Shown here one piece after another: positions 1 through 6,960 of a stretch of DNA of 11,065 bases (position 1 is the stretch's first letter; every line of letters begins with the position of its first letter). The notes under the pieces were generated by a model. That model ran no database searches and was not told where the DNA came from. It worked only from the letters and a program-made list of their open reading frames with translations. Origin of the DNA: Treponema sp. GTDB lineage: Bacteria; Spirochaetota; Spirochaetia; Treponematales; Breznakiellaceae. The translations under genes and the position numbers were made by a program. Where the stretch lies: assembly GCA_031263435.1 (NCBI GenBank), contig JAISFT010000115.1:1-11065 (forward strand), written 5' to 3'.

Positions 1-605
1 GTTTCTTTGGTATATTCCTGATATTCGTCCATATCGAAGAATGGCATTTTTATATACGCTGCGGTTTTGTAATTCTTTATCCATTCCCTGCTCGATTCTA
101 TCATATATTTTATCTCTTCTTCATCGTAGCCTTTTTCCCTGTAGTATTCGGCTTCGGTTTCGGCGAGACTGTCTTCGGATTGATTTGTGCCGCATTCGAT
201 CCAGCTCATTGTATACCAGTATGTGCCGGGCATGTTTGTGAAATACTGGCCGTATCTTTCTTTTGAACCCAGCAAAAACGTTATGCAGTCATGCCCCCGC
301 GGAATTACAAGCTTATATTTATTGCTTGATATGCCGACTATTCCATTTGAGCATAATCCGTAACCGATGAGAACGGCGTCAAAATCGTCTTTTATATGAG
401 GAGCGTATATTCTCGTGTCATTTGTATGGTAATCTTTGCCGCTCTCCACAGAATCTATTTCATCTTGTAAAACTTTTCGCAGTATATCGGGCACATTATG
501 ATTTCCCTGACGCAGAAACGTTATATCTATATTGTTCCGTGATTTAGAACATAAATATCCCATTTCCCGCGCAACAGCCTTACATGCTATAAGCTTAAGG
601 CGCAT
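1..605 (-). CDS. DUF1638 family protein, 3' end cut by window edge
   Basis: The first 201 codons are visible; the gene runs off the left edge. The start is the ATG at 605-603, preceded on the minus strand by GGAGG seven bases upstream. Recognised as DUF1638 from its conserved blocks: an N-terminal MRLKLIAC segment, a central YGLCSNGIVG block (residues 82-91) and PRGHDCITFLLGS (102-114). Cys8, Cys85, His105 and Cys107 lie in these blocks and could bind a metal or cofactor, but that is inference. Members are known mainly from methanogens and anaerobes, often near corrinoid methyltransferases for methylated amines, and have no settled biochemical role. No signal peptide or membrane segment is seen, so it is probably cytoplasmic. 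The gene is visibly AT-richer than its neighbours (many ATA, TAT, AAA codons), which may point to transfer. Family assignment is fairly sure; function is unknown. Confidence 0.85.
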   Translation of the reverse strand, partial: MRLKLIACKAVAREMGYLCSKSRNNIDITFLRQGNHNVPDILRKVLQDEIDSVESGKDYHTNDTRIYAPHIKDDFDAVLIGYGLCSNGIVGISSNKYKLVIPRGHDCITFLLGSKERYGQYFTNMPGTYWYTMSWIECGTNQSEDSLAETEAEYYREKGYDEEEIKYMIESSREWIKNYKTAAYIKMPFFDMDEYQEYTKE

Positions 606-667
606 ATAGTTCCCTCCAATATCGGACGGCAAGGGGGAGTCTTTCTATGTTCCGGTTCATCAATGAC

Positions 668-696
668 ATCCTAGAACAGTTTTTGCCTTGTTTCAA
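668..696 (-). promoter_or_regulatory. Putative sigma-70-type promoter of the DUF1638 gene
   Basis: On the minus strand, TTGAAA (696-691) and TAGGAT (673-668) are separated by exactly 17 bases. They match the -35 and -10 consensus at 5/6 and 4/6 positions. The expected transcription start is near 661, giving a leader of about 56 bases before the ATG at 605. A 21-codon reading frame (660-595) lies in this leader and overlaps the main start; whether it is translated is unknown. Predicted by eye only. Confidence 0.5.
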
Positions 697-777
697 TATG
701 CAGGGACTATTTATCACCGGGGCTCCTGTATTTGTTATACCCCCCAATCGGTTCCGGCCGTAAAAAATGCGGGGGCG

Positions 778-800
778 CTGCGGGGGTAGAACCCCCGCAG
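778..800. repeat. GC-rich hairpin, 9-bp stem
   Basis: CTGCGGGGG (778-786) and CCCCCGCAG (792-800) are perfect inverted arms around a TAGAA loop. It lies in the gene-free stretch 606-956 between two divergent genes, so it ends no visible gene, and no T-run follows. The surrounding 768-868 is one very GC-rich structured block. It resembles a dispersed intergenic repeat more than a terminator. Confidence 0.6.
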
Positions 801-848
801 AGGGGGGTGCCGTAAGGTTTGACGCCGTAGGCGGCAAAGCTGGAGGCA

Positions 849-866
849 GGGGGGAGGCTTCCCCCC
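849..866. repeat. GC-rich hairpin, 7-bp stem
   Basis: GGGGGGA (849-855) pairs perfectly with TCCCCCC (860-866) around a GGCT loop. It ends the structured GC-rich block that starts near 768; the sequence becomes AT-rich directly afterwards, towards the xpb start. It could insulate the helicase gene from upstream transcription or be part of a repeat; the sequence does not decide. Confidence 0.5.
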
Positions 867-943
867 TAATATATGCTGAGGGTTTTTCTATGGCTAAAGC
901 GGTATACATATAGGGTTTGTATAGTAATTTTTTACGTTTCCAC

Positions 944-949
944 TATAAT
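944..949 (+). promoter_or_regulatory. Perfect TATAAT -10 box before the helicase gene
   Basis: A consensus TATAAT sits seven bases upstream of the ATG at 957, in a short AT-rich segment (905-955) between GC-rich blocks. No convincing -35 is found at 16-18 bases; TTGTAT lies 21 bases upstream. If this is a true -10 element, transcription would begin at or next to the ATG and the message would be leaderless. Confidence 0.4.
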
Positions 950-956
950 TGTAAGG

Positions 957-2708
957 ATGGTTACGGATGTATCCCCAACTGGGGCCCAAAATGGGGTTCC
1001 GGGTGAGGCCCTGAATGAAACTGGTCAAAGGACCGGCATCAAGCCCCTGATTGTGCAGAGTGACCGTACCCTGCTTCTTGATGTGCATGCCCCCGGCGCG
1101 GGAGAGGCCCGGGCGGCGATTTTGCCTTTTGCAGAGCTGGAGAAATCCCCGGAGCATATCCACACGTACCGTATTACCCCTCTTTCCCTGTGGAATGCCG
1201 CTAGTGCGGGGCTTTCTCCGGTGGATATTGTCAATGCTATCAAGACCTACAGCCGCTACGACATACCCTCCGGGATTTTGGAGGGTTTTTCCGATACCAT
1301 GTCCCGCTACGGGAAGATACGGATGGTGTCTACTGCGGCGGCGGACTCCGGCGGGGTGGATACGCTGCTCCTGCTCTGCGGGGATGAGGCGATTGTCAGG
1401 GAGATTGCCGCGGCTAAGTCGCTGGGGAATTACCTGCTGCCGGTGAAGGGCGGGTTCTCCCTGCGGATGATTGACCGGGGCACGGTGAAGCAGGAGCTTA
1501 TCCGCCTGGGCTGGCCGGTTCAGGATGAAGCTCCCTTTGCAACAGGGGAGAATCTCCAAATGGAGCTGCGGCAGACCAGCAGATCCGGCCGGCCCTTTGC
1601 CCCCCGGGATTACCAGTTGGATGCGGCGGCTTCGGTTTATGGGGATGGGGGGCCCGGTACGGGCTACGGGGTTATCGTGCTGCCCTGCGGCTCCGGGAAG
1701 ACGGTGGTGGGGATGATCGTTATGTCCCTCCTGAAAACAAATACGCTGGTTCTTACTACCAATGTGGCGGCAGTGCATCAGTGGATCGACGAACTGCTTG
1801 ATAAAACCGATTTGGAGCCGGAAGACATCGCGGAGTACACGGGGGATTCTAAATCGGTGGCCCCCGTTACCATTGCTACCTACCAGATCATCACCTGGCG
1901 GCCCGACAAGGGCGCCGAGTTCCCCCATTTCCGCCTGTTCCGGGAACGCGCGTGGGGGCTTATCATCTACGACGAGGTACATCTGCTGCCCGCGCCGGTG
2001 TTCCGGGTAACTGCGGAGCTGCAGGCGGTGCGGCGCTTGGGCCTGACGGCCACCTTGATTCGGGAGGACGGCGCGGAGGACGCGGTCTTTAGCCTGGTGG
2101 GGCCCAAACGCTGTGATGTGCCCTGGAAGGACCTGGAAGGCAAGGGCTGGATTGCAGAGGCCGCCTGCGCGGAGATCCGCCTGGATCTGCCGGAAGAACT
2201 TAAAATACCCTACGCGGTGGCCTCTCCCCGGGAGAAGTACCGCATTGCCAGCGAAAACCCGCGCAAAGAGGACGCTGCCCGGCAGTTGGTGGAGAATCAC
2301 CGGGAGGATCAGATTCTGGTGATTGGTCAGTATATTACCCAACTGGAATCCCTGGCCCGGCTGCTCAAGGCCCCCTTGATCACCGGGAAGACGGCAAACC
2401 CCGAACGGGAGCGGATCTACGCCGCGTTTAAGCGGGGGGAGGTCCGGGTGATCGTGGTATCCCGGGTAGCCAACTTTGCTATTGATCTTCCCGATGCTTC
2501 CTGTGCAGTACAAGTCTCCGGGTCCTTCGGATCCCGGCAGGAGGAGGCCCAGCGGCTGGGACGTATCCTGCGGCCCAAGGGGGGGAAAAACGCCTGGTTC
2601 TACACGCTGGTATCCCGCTATACCGTAGAGGAGGACTTTGCCGCCAACCGGCAAAAGTTCCTCGCCGAGCAGGGCTACAAATACTCCATCCAGCATTGGG
2701 CTGTCTAA
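957..2708 (+). CDS. xpb: XPB/ERCC3-family DNA helicase (superfamily 2)
   Basis: ATP-dependent 3'-5' DNA helicase/translocase of the bacterial XPB family, presumed to act in DNA repair or DNA opening in the cytoplasm. From the ATG at 957 it is 583 residues. The N-terminal third carries the family's conserved HTYRITPLSLWNAASAG stretch. Helicase motifs follow: Walker A PCGSGKT (243-249, Lys248), DEVH box (339-342), TAT (364-366) followed by the XPB-specific RED triplet (369-371), and motif VI QRLGRILR (532-539). The VFSLVGPKRCDVPWKDLEGKGW stretch is also typical of bacterial XPB. An in-frame ATG at 873 would add 28 residues, but these are unlike the family and cover the TATAAT region, so 957 is preferred. 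No good Shine-Dalgarno precedes 957. The stop overlaps the next start (TAATG), implying translational coupling. Bacterial XPB is known from actinobacteria and spirochaetes; its cellular role is poorly settled. Confidence 0.95.
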   Translation: MVTDVSPTGAQNGVPGEALNETGQRTGIKPLIVQSDRTLLLDVHAPGAGEARAAILPFAELEKSPEHIHTYRITPLSLWNAASAGLSPVDIVNAIKTYSRYDIPSGILEGFSDTMSRYGKIRMVSTAAADSGGVDTLLLLCGDEAIVREIAAAKSLGNYLLPVKGGFSLRMIDRGTVKQELIRLGWPVQDEAPFATGENLQMELRQTSRSGRPFAPRDYQLDAAASVYGDGGPGTGYGVIVLPCGSGKTVVGMIVMSLLKTNTLVLTTNVAAVHQWIDELLDKTDLEPEDIAEYTGDSKSVAPVTIATYQIITWRPDKGAEFPHFRLFRERAWGLIIYDEVHLLPAPVFRVTAELQAVRRLGLTATLIREDGAEDAVFSLVGPKRCDVPWKDLEGKGWIAEAACAEIRLDLPEELKIPYAVASPREKYRIASENPRKEDAARQLVENHREDQILVIGQYITQLESLARLLKAPLITGKTANPERERIYAAFKRGEVRVIVVSRVANFAIDLPDASCAVQVSGSFGSRQEEAQRLGRILRPKGGKNAWFYTLVSRYTVEEDFAANRQKFLAEQGYKYSIQHWAV

Positions 2709-5239
2709 TGGGAATTTTTCACGGCCTGGACGAATGGAAGTCCGCAATGATGACCCTGCCGGAGGATGTTTTTTTCGATCTGCTGCGGAGTGTCTTTGGT
2801 CATGTAAAAACCCCCTTTAACAAGCAGAACCTGCTTGCCGATCTGACGGCCTTTCTTTCCCGGGACGATATCCGCCGGAATATTGCCGCCTATATCGATT
2901 ATACGGATGCCCAGGTTATCGCAGCAGTAACCCTGTTGGGGAACCCCGGAGTGGCGGAACTGGAACAGTTCTTTGCCGGGGAAGACAGGGATATTGTTAC
3001 CCTGCTGCTTAACCTGGAAGAACGGTTCATCCTGTACCGCTACCGGGATGGACCCCTGTTTCGCCTGGGTTTGAATCCGGTCCTGGAACCCCTGCTTAAA
3101 GACCTTGCGGAAGACCTGTCGGGGATCTTCCTTTCCCTGCCGCTTGAAGATGGGGAGGGCGCCCCGGACATTCCGGCTAATGCCGGCAATCCGTATAGTC
3201 CGGGTAGTCCGGGTAATATCGGCGGCCGGGGGACCGTTCCCCTGGATGACCGGTTTTTTGCAGCCCTGATCTCCTTTGTCCTGGAGGAGGGGAATCTTTT
3301 CAGGCAGGAGGGCCGCAGAACGGATAACCGCCGGGTAGAGGGCCGCCTGCGCAAAAAGATCCTGGATTCCGCCGGACGGATCTTCCCCGGTTTCGATTTG
3401 GAACTGATGATCCGCGGCCTCCTCTGTCTGGGATTGTGCCGTTCTGCTTTATGGGGCGGAGCGGCTTTGCCGGAGGGCGCCGATCCGCTTTCACCGGGGG
3501 CCGAACCGGCTGATACGGCCTCTTTTCCCACGACCCCCTTTTCCACGGCCCCCTTTGCTCCGGGGCCGGAGGGGGAGCTTTTCAGGCCGGATGATCATGT
3601 CCTGGGGGCCTTCCGGGACCTTGAACCCCGTCAACGGCTGATCTACTGGGCGGCGGGCCTCTGCCTGGGGATGGATTCCCTGCCGGATCCCGTACCGGCG
3701 CCCCGGCTGCTTCGGGGCAGAATCCGCTGTCTGGCCCGGCTTATCGACAGCCTGTTAGGTTTCTTGAGCCCCCGCCGGGTCTATCCACTGCAAACCCTGC
3801 GCCGCATCCTCTTTTTCCTGGAACGGGAAACCGGCGATTTTTCCGCGGGTTTTTCGGGGCCGGGCCAGGGCCCTCTGAGCGCGGCCTCGGGTACAGCCGG
3901 GCAGCAGGGCACGTCCTTTCCCCCGGCAGGAACGGGGGCTTCGGCGGGGCTTCCGGCAGGGAGTTTCGGGGCCCGTATCGACACGGAGAAACTCTGCGCG
4001 GCGCTGGTGCAGACAGGTCTGCTGTACGCTGCCCCCCAGGGCTATTGCCTTGCCGGCGCCCCGCCGCCTTCCGCAGAGCCGGGGGCCCCGGACAAACAGA
4101 ACACCGGGAAATCCCCTGCGCCGGTTTTGGTGATAGACGCCCCGCTTTTCTGCCTGTTGTACCCCGGCATCAATTTTTCCGATGCCCTGACCCTGGCCTT
4201 CTTCACGGTGGTACGGGAAACAGGCCGGATATTCCGTTTTGAAATAACCCGGGAATCCTGCCTGCGGGGTTTCGAGCGGGGCATGAGTGCGGCGGACATG
4301 GAGGAACTGTTAACCCGGCTGTCGGGAACCCCGCCTGAAGCGCCGCTGCTGTGGACCCTGCGGGATTGGGAAAAACGGTCTTCAGAGGTTTCCCTGTTTG
4401 AAGGAGCCGTCCTGGCCCTGTCCCCGGAACGGCGTTACCTGTTGGAAACCGAAGCCCTGAAAACCCTGATCCGGCGGGAACTGACGCCGGGACTGTACCT
4501 GCTCGATTCGGGGGACCGGGCGGCGGAGGCCCTGCGCAAGGCCGGGGTGGATATTTTTACCCGCTATACCGGACAAGCGGAGGCTGGGCGGAGGATTGAA
4601 GATCCGGTTATGCTGCAGGACGGCGGACTGCCGGGCCTGCTCATGGGGGGCGGCCCCTTTCCGGCCCTGGGAAAAACACGCCCGGAGTATCGGGAGGCCG
4701 GTATTTCCGCCATAACGGACCCATCGCCGGACCGGAGAGCATCATCCGAAGGGGAAAGCGGCAAAACGGCGGAGGTCCTGAAGGATCGTTTCCGCCGGGC
4801 CTTGGCCGGATGCCGCCTTTCCGCAACCGAACGGAACGAACTGGCCGCCCGCATTGAGCGGCGGCTGGTCCTGGCCGAATCCCAGCTTAGTCCCGAATCG
4901 GTCCGCGGTGAAAAGCTGGAAGCCCGGGATCTGGATTATGTGGGCAAGGCCTCTATCGCAAAGCAGGCCCTGTCCTCCCGTTCACAGGTAGAAGTACTGT
5001 TCCCCTCCGCGGACGGCGGCGGGGAACAGAGGATCGTGGGCCTTCCCCTGGCCCTGGAAAAGTCCGGGGGGGAAAGCGTTCTGGTGATCGGCGACCTCCG
5101 CAGGCCCGGAGAAGCGCCCCGCACTTCCGGGAACCCTGCCCAGGAGGATACCATTCGTATCCCTGGGGATACTATCCGTATCCCCTTGGGAAAGATAAGC
5201 CTTCTGCGGCGGATAAAGAAATCAATGTTTGAAATCTAG
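2708..5239 (+). CDS. Helicase-associated protein with Helicase_C_3-like region, XPB partner
   Basis: 843 residues from the ATG at 2708, which shares one base with the xpb stop codon; an in-frame TTG at 2696 is less likely. No helicase Walker A or DEAD-type motif was seen, so it is probably not itself a motor. The N-terminal part (about 1-140) is helical. Residues of about 150-460 contain Pro/Gly/Ala-rich low-complexity linkers. Residues of about 471-600, beginning APVLVIDAPLF and including the FEITRESCLRGFERGMSAADMEELLTRLSG-type helices, resemble the Helicase_C_3 / XPB-associated domain of genes next to xpb in actinobacteria. The C-terminal 95 residues (from about 745) have the beta-rich pattern of a WYL-like domain, a weaker call. 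The expected role is as partner or regulator of the helicase; this is inferred from linkage. The tail carries a tandem DTIRIPG/DTIRIPL repeat. Confidence 0.78.
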   Translation: MGIFHGLDEWKSAMMTLPEDVFFDLLRSVFGHVKTPFNKQNLLADLTAFLSRDDIRRNIAAYIDYTDAQVIAAVTLLGNPGVAELEQFFAGEDRDIVTLLLNLEERFILYRYRDGPLFRLGLNPVLEPLLKDLAEDLSGIFLSLPLEDGEGAPDIPANAGNPYSPGSPGNIGGRGTVPLDDRFFAALISFVLEEGNLFRQEGRRTDNRRVEGRLRKKILDSAGRIFPGFDLELMIRGLLCLGLCRSALWGGAALPEGADPLSPGAEPADTASFPTTPFSTAPFAPGPEGELFRPDDHVLGAFRDLEPRQRLIYWAAGLCLGMDSLPDPVPAPRLLRGRIRCLARLIDSLLGFLSPRRVYPLQTLRRILFFLERETGDFSAGFSGPGQGPLSAASGTAGQQGTSFPPAGTGASAGLPAGSFGARIDTEKLCAALVQTGLLYAAPQGYCLAGAPPPSAEPGAPDKQNTGKSPAPVLVIDAPLFCLLYPGINFSDALTLAFFTVVRETGRIFRFEITRESCLRGFERGMSAADMEELLTRLSGTPPEAPLLWTLRDWEKRSSEVSLFEGAVLALSPERRYLLETEALKTLIRRELTPGLYLLDSGDRAAEALRKAGVDIFTRYTGQAEAGRRIEDPVMLQDGGLPGLLMGGGPFPALGKTRPEYREAGISAITDPSPDRRASSEGESGKTAEVLKDRFRRALAGCRLSATERNELAARIERRLVLAESQLSPESVRGEKLEARDLDYVGKASIAKQALSSRSQVEVLFPSADGGGEQRIVGLPLALEKSGGESVLVIGDLRRPGEAPRTSGNPAQEDTIRIPGDTIRIPLGKISLLRRIKKSMFEI
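5147..5188 (+). repeat. Two tandem 21-bp units in the helicase-partner gene
   Basis: Units 5147-5167 and 5168-5188 are near-identical direct repeats beginning GATAC. They stay in frame and encode DTIRIPG then DTIRIPL near the C-terminus. They look like a recent in-frame duplication. Confidence 0.6.
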
Positions 5240-5264
5240 AGTTTGTTGTGCTTCGCGCATAAAA
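5239..5264 (+). repeat. 26-bp direct repeat, copy 1
   Basis: GAGTTTGTTG followed by a GC-rich core and CGCGCATAAAA. It matches 6848-6873 at 24 of 26 bases in the same orientation. This copy overlaps the stop codon of the helicase-partner gene and fills half the gap before the NYN gene. CTTCGC within it can also pair with GCGAAG at 5273-5278, just upstream of the NYN ribosome binding site. Confidence 0.65.
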
Positions 5265-5292
5265 TTGTACTCAGCGAAGTCAGGAGAATAAC

Positions 5293-6084
5293 ATGCCATT
5301 GTTACCGTTTTCGAGTAGTAATCAACAGGTGGAACTAAGCCAGGCAAAGCTGGCGGTCTTGATCGACGCGGACAACACGCAGGCGTCGATCATCGAAGGG
5401 CTTCTGGACGAAGTTGCCAAGTATGGGGTAGCCAGCGTCAAGCGGATCTACGGCGACTGGACCAGCACCCATCTGCGGTCCTGGAAAGACAAGCTGCTGG
5501 AATACGCCATACAGCCGATACAGCAGTTTTCCTACACAACCGGGAAAAACGCCACCGATTCCGCCATGATCATCGACGCCATGGACCTGCTGTACAGCGA
5601 AAAACTGGACGGGTTCTGCATCGTTTCCAGCGATTCGGACTTTACCCGGCTGGCAGCCCGGCTGCGGGAAAGCGGCCGCACCGTTTACGGCTTCGGGGAA
5701 AAGAAAACCCCCCGGGCCTTTGTGTCGGTCTGTGACAAATTTATCTACACAGAAATACTGCGGGATAACCAGGACGAGCCGGAAGAGGACGACAGCAAAC
5801 CCGCGGGCCGGCTGCGGAAGGAATTCAAACCCGACCGGCGGCTGCTCAAGCTGCTGCACGATGTGGTGGACGATCAGGCCGATGAGTCCGGCTGGGCCTA
5901 TCTGGGCGGAGTAGGACAGAAAATCACCCTGCGTTCCGCGGACTTCGATCCCCGGAACTACGGTTTTAGAAAACTGGGCGATCTTTTCCGTGCGGCCCCC
6001 CAGTTCGAAACCGAGGAACGGCCCCAGGAAAACGGCACCGGCCGGCAGGTCTACATCCGCTGGAAAAGGCGAAAACAAGGATAG
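5293..6084 (+). CDS. NYN-domain (PIN-like) putative RNase with C-terminal OST-HTH/LOTUS domain
   Basis: 263 residues; the ATG at 5293 follows AGGAG by six bases. The N-terminal NYN domain (about 18-155) shows the family's acidic residues: LIDADN (Asp25, Asp27), NATDSAMIIDAMD (Asp89, Asp95) and SSDSDF (Asp114, Asp116), expected to bind Mg2+ or Mn2+ for RNA cleavage. The C-terminal part (about 175-260) matches OST-HTH/LOTUS: a first helix LLKLLHDVV, then SGWAYLGGVGQKI, DPRNYGFRKLGDLF and a final beta strand VYIRW. LOTUS domains bind RNA, including G-rich and structured forms. This architecture is widespread in bacteria (NYN/LabA-type proteins), but substrates are mostly unknown. It is cytoplasmic. 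It is 53 bases downstream of the helicase-partner gene on the same strand with no clear terminator between, so co-transcription is likely. The 3' end faces a convergent gene 28 bases away. Confidence 0.92.
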   Translation: MPLLPFSSSNQQVELSQAKLAVLIDADNTQASIIEGLLDEVAKYGVASVKRIYGDWTSTHLRSWKDKLLEYAIQPIQQFSYTTGKNATDSAMIIDAMDLLYSEKLDGFCIVSSDSDFTRLAARLRESGRTVYGFGEKKTPRAFVSVCDKFIYTEILRDNQDEPEEDDSKPAGRLRKEFKPDRRLLKLLHDVVDDQADESGWAYLGGVGQKITLRSADFDPRNYGFRKLGDLFRAAPQFETEERPQENGTGRQVYIRWKRRKQG

Positions 6085-6112
6085 GCCATACAGGGCATCG
6101 GCCTCTAATCAG

Positions 6113-6922
6113 CTAATACACGGCGAAGGGAATGATCTCCGTAATGTCCACCCGGAAGCGGGCGGACACAAGCCAGCGGCCGGAGGCTATGCCGATAACC
6201 GGGAAGGCCGCCAGCGCAATAAAACCCTGTACCTCCTTGGGACGGTTCAGTTCGCTGCCCCGGAGCATGGCCCGCAGCGCCGTCCGGGCAGCGTCTTCCA
6301 GGCCCTCCTGCCGGTAGTCCAGCCACAGGCGGGGCTGTTCCCCGCCGTCCCGGGCGCTGTCGGGCTCAAGGACAGAGGGCGTCCCCAGGGGACCCCTGCC
6401 CTGGGCCTGAACACTGCGCGTTCTGCCGGCCCGCCACAGGGCTACCCGGCGCTGCTGACTCTCATCAAGGCGGTAATCAGTCCAAAGACAGAGCTTTTGG
6501 TTCCGTATCTCAACATCGGTAGCGCGGAGTTTCCCGTCTCCCCAGGGAATAAGCCCCAGGGGATTCAACTCAAAATTTTCTTCGATGCCCCGGGCCCTTT
6601 CCCCCACATCGTAGTGGAAGGACCAGCCGTAGATCATCGCGGAGTAGAACAGCGCCGCTTCCTCCAGCGCCCGCCGGTACAGAGCTTCCGATTGAAGAGG
6701 GTACTCCGGGTCAATAAAACCGCCGTAGATAGGCTCTATATCTATCTGCAATTCCCCCCGCAGCACTTCAATATCGCGGCCGGGATAAAAAACCTCTGCC
6801 CCCAGCGGACTCCCCCGGAAGAAGATCAGGAGGACGGCGCATACCAGGAGTTTGTTGCGCTCCGCGCATAAAACGGACAGCCCTAAACGGCGGGGACAAG
6901 AACTATCAGAAAGGGGACTCAC
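6113..6922 (-). CDS. Unrecognised exported protein with signal peptide
   Basis: 269 residues from a GTG at 6922; no in-frame ATG or TTG start is found nearby, so the start is uncertain. The ribosome binding site is weak (GGGGA three bases upstream). Residues 21-42 look like a signal peptide: charged ERNK, hydrophobic LLVCAVLLIFF, then SPLGA with likely cleavage before Glu43. There is no lipobox cysteine, so periplasmic or secreted rather than a lipoprotein. The mature part has no motif I recognise; it is mixed alpha/beta, with YPLQSEALYRRALEEAALFYSAMIYGW near the start and a hydrophobic VQGFIALAAFPVIGIASG near the end. It follows the PtsN-like gene by 38 bases and is probably the last gene of that operon. 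A 26-bp repeat overlaps the codons just before the signal peptide. Likely a conserved spirochaete protein; function unknown. Confidence 0.68.
   Translation of the reverse strand: MSPLSDSSCPRRLGLSVLCAERNKLLVCAVLLIFFRGSPLGAEVFYPGRDIEVLRGELQIDIEPIYGGFIDPEYPLQSEALYRRALEEAALFYSAMIYGWSFHYDVGERARGIEENFELNPLGLIPWGDGKLRATDVEIRNQKLCLWTDYRLDESQQRRVALWRAGRTRSVQAQGRGPLGTPSVLEPDSARDGGEQPRLWLDYRQEGLEDAARTALRAMLRGSELNRPKEVQGFIALAAFPVIGIASGRWLVSARFRVDITEIIPFAVY
6848..6873 (+). repeat. 26-bp direct repeat, copy 2
   Basis: Matches 5239-5264 at 24 of 26 bases, same orientation. Here it lies inside the start of a leftward gene and encodes, on the minus strand, LCAERNKL just ahead of the signal-peptide core. Its occurrence both between genes and at a gene start suggests a small dispersed repeat. 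Confidence 0.65.
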
Positions 6923-6960
6923 ATCCCCATTATCGGCAGAGCCGCCGGTGGAGCCGCGTA

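Noticed and set aside
873..956. 28-residue N-terminal extension of the XPB protein from the ATG at 873
   Set aside because: The added residues do not resemble the family and span the AT-rich segment with TATAAT. Kept only as an alternative start.
894..2747. 617-codon open frame antisense to the XPB gene
   Set aside because: The plus strand has all XPB helicase motifs; the antisense product is Pro/Gly/Arg-rich without domains, as expected from GC-rich codon bias.
6085..6112. Bidirectional terminator between the convergent genes
   Set aside because: The 28-base gap has only a GGCC-GGCC pairing and no T-run; no terminator can be supported.
5990..6871. 293-codon plus-strand frame overlapping the NYN gene end
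   Set aside because: It is mostly antisense to the signal-peptide gene and its product is low-complexity basic sequence without domains.
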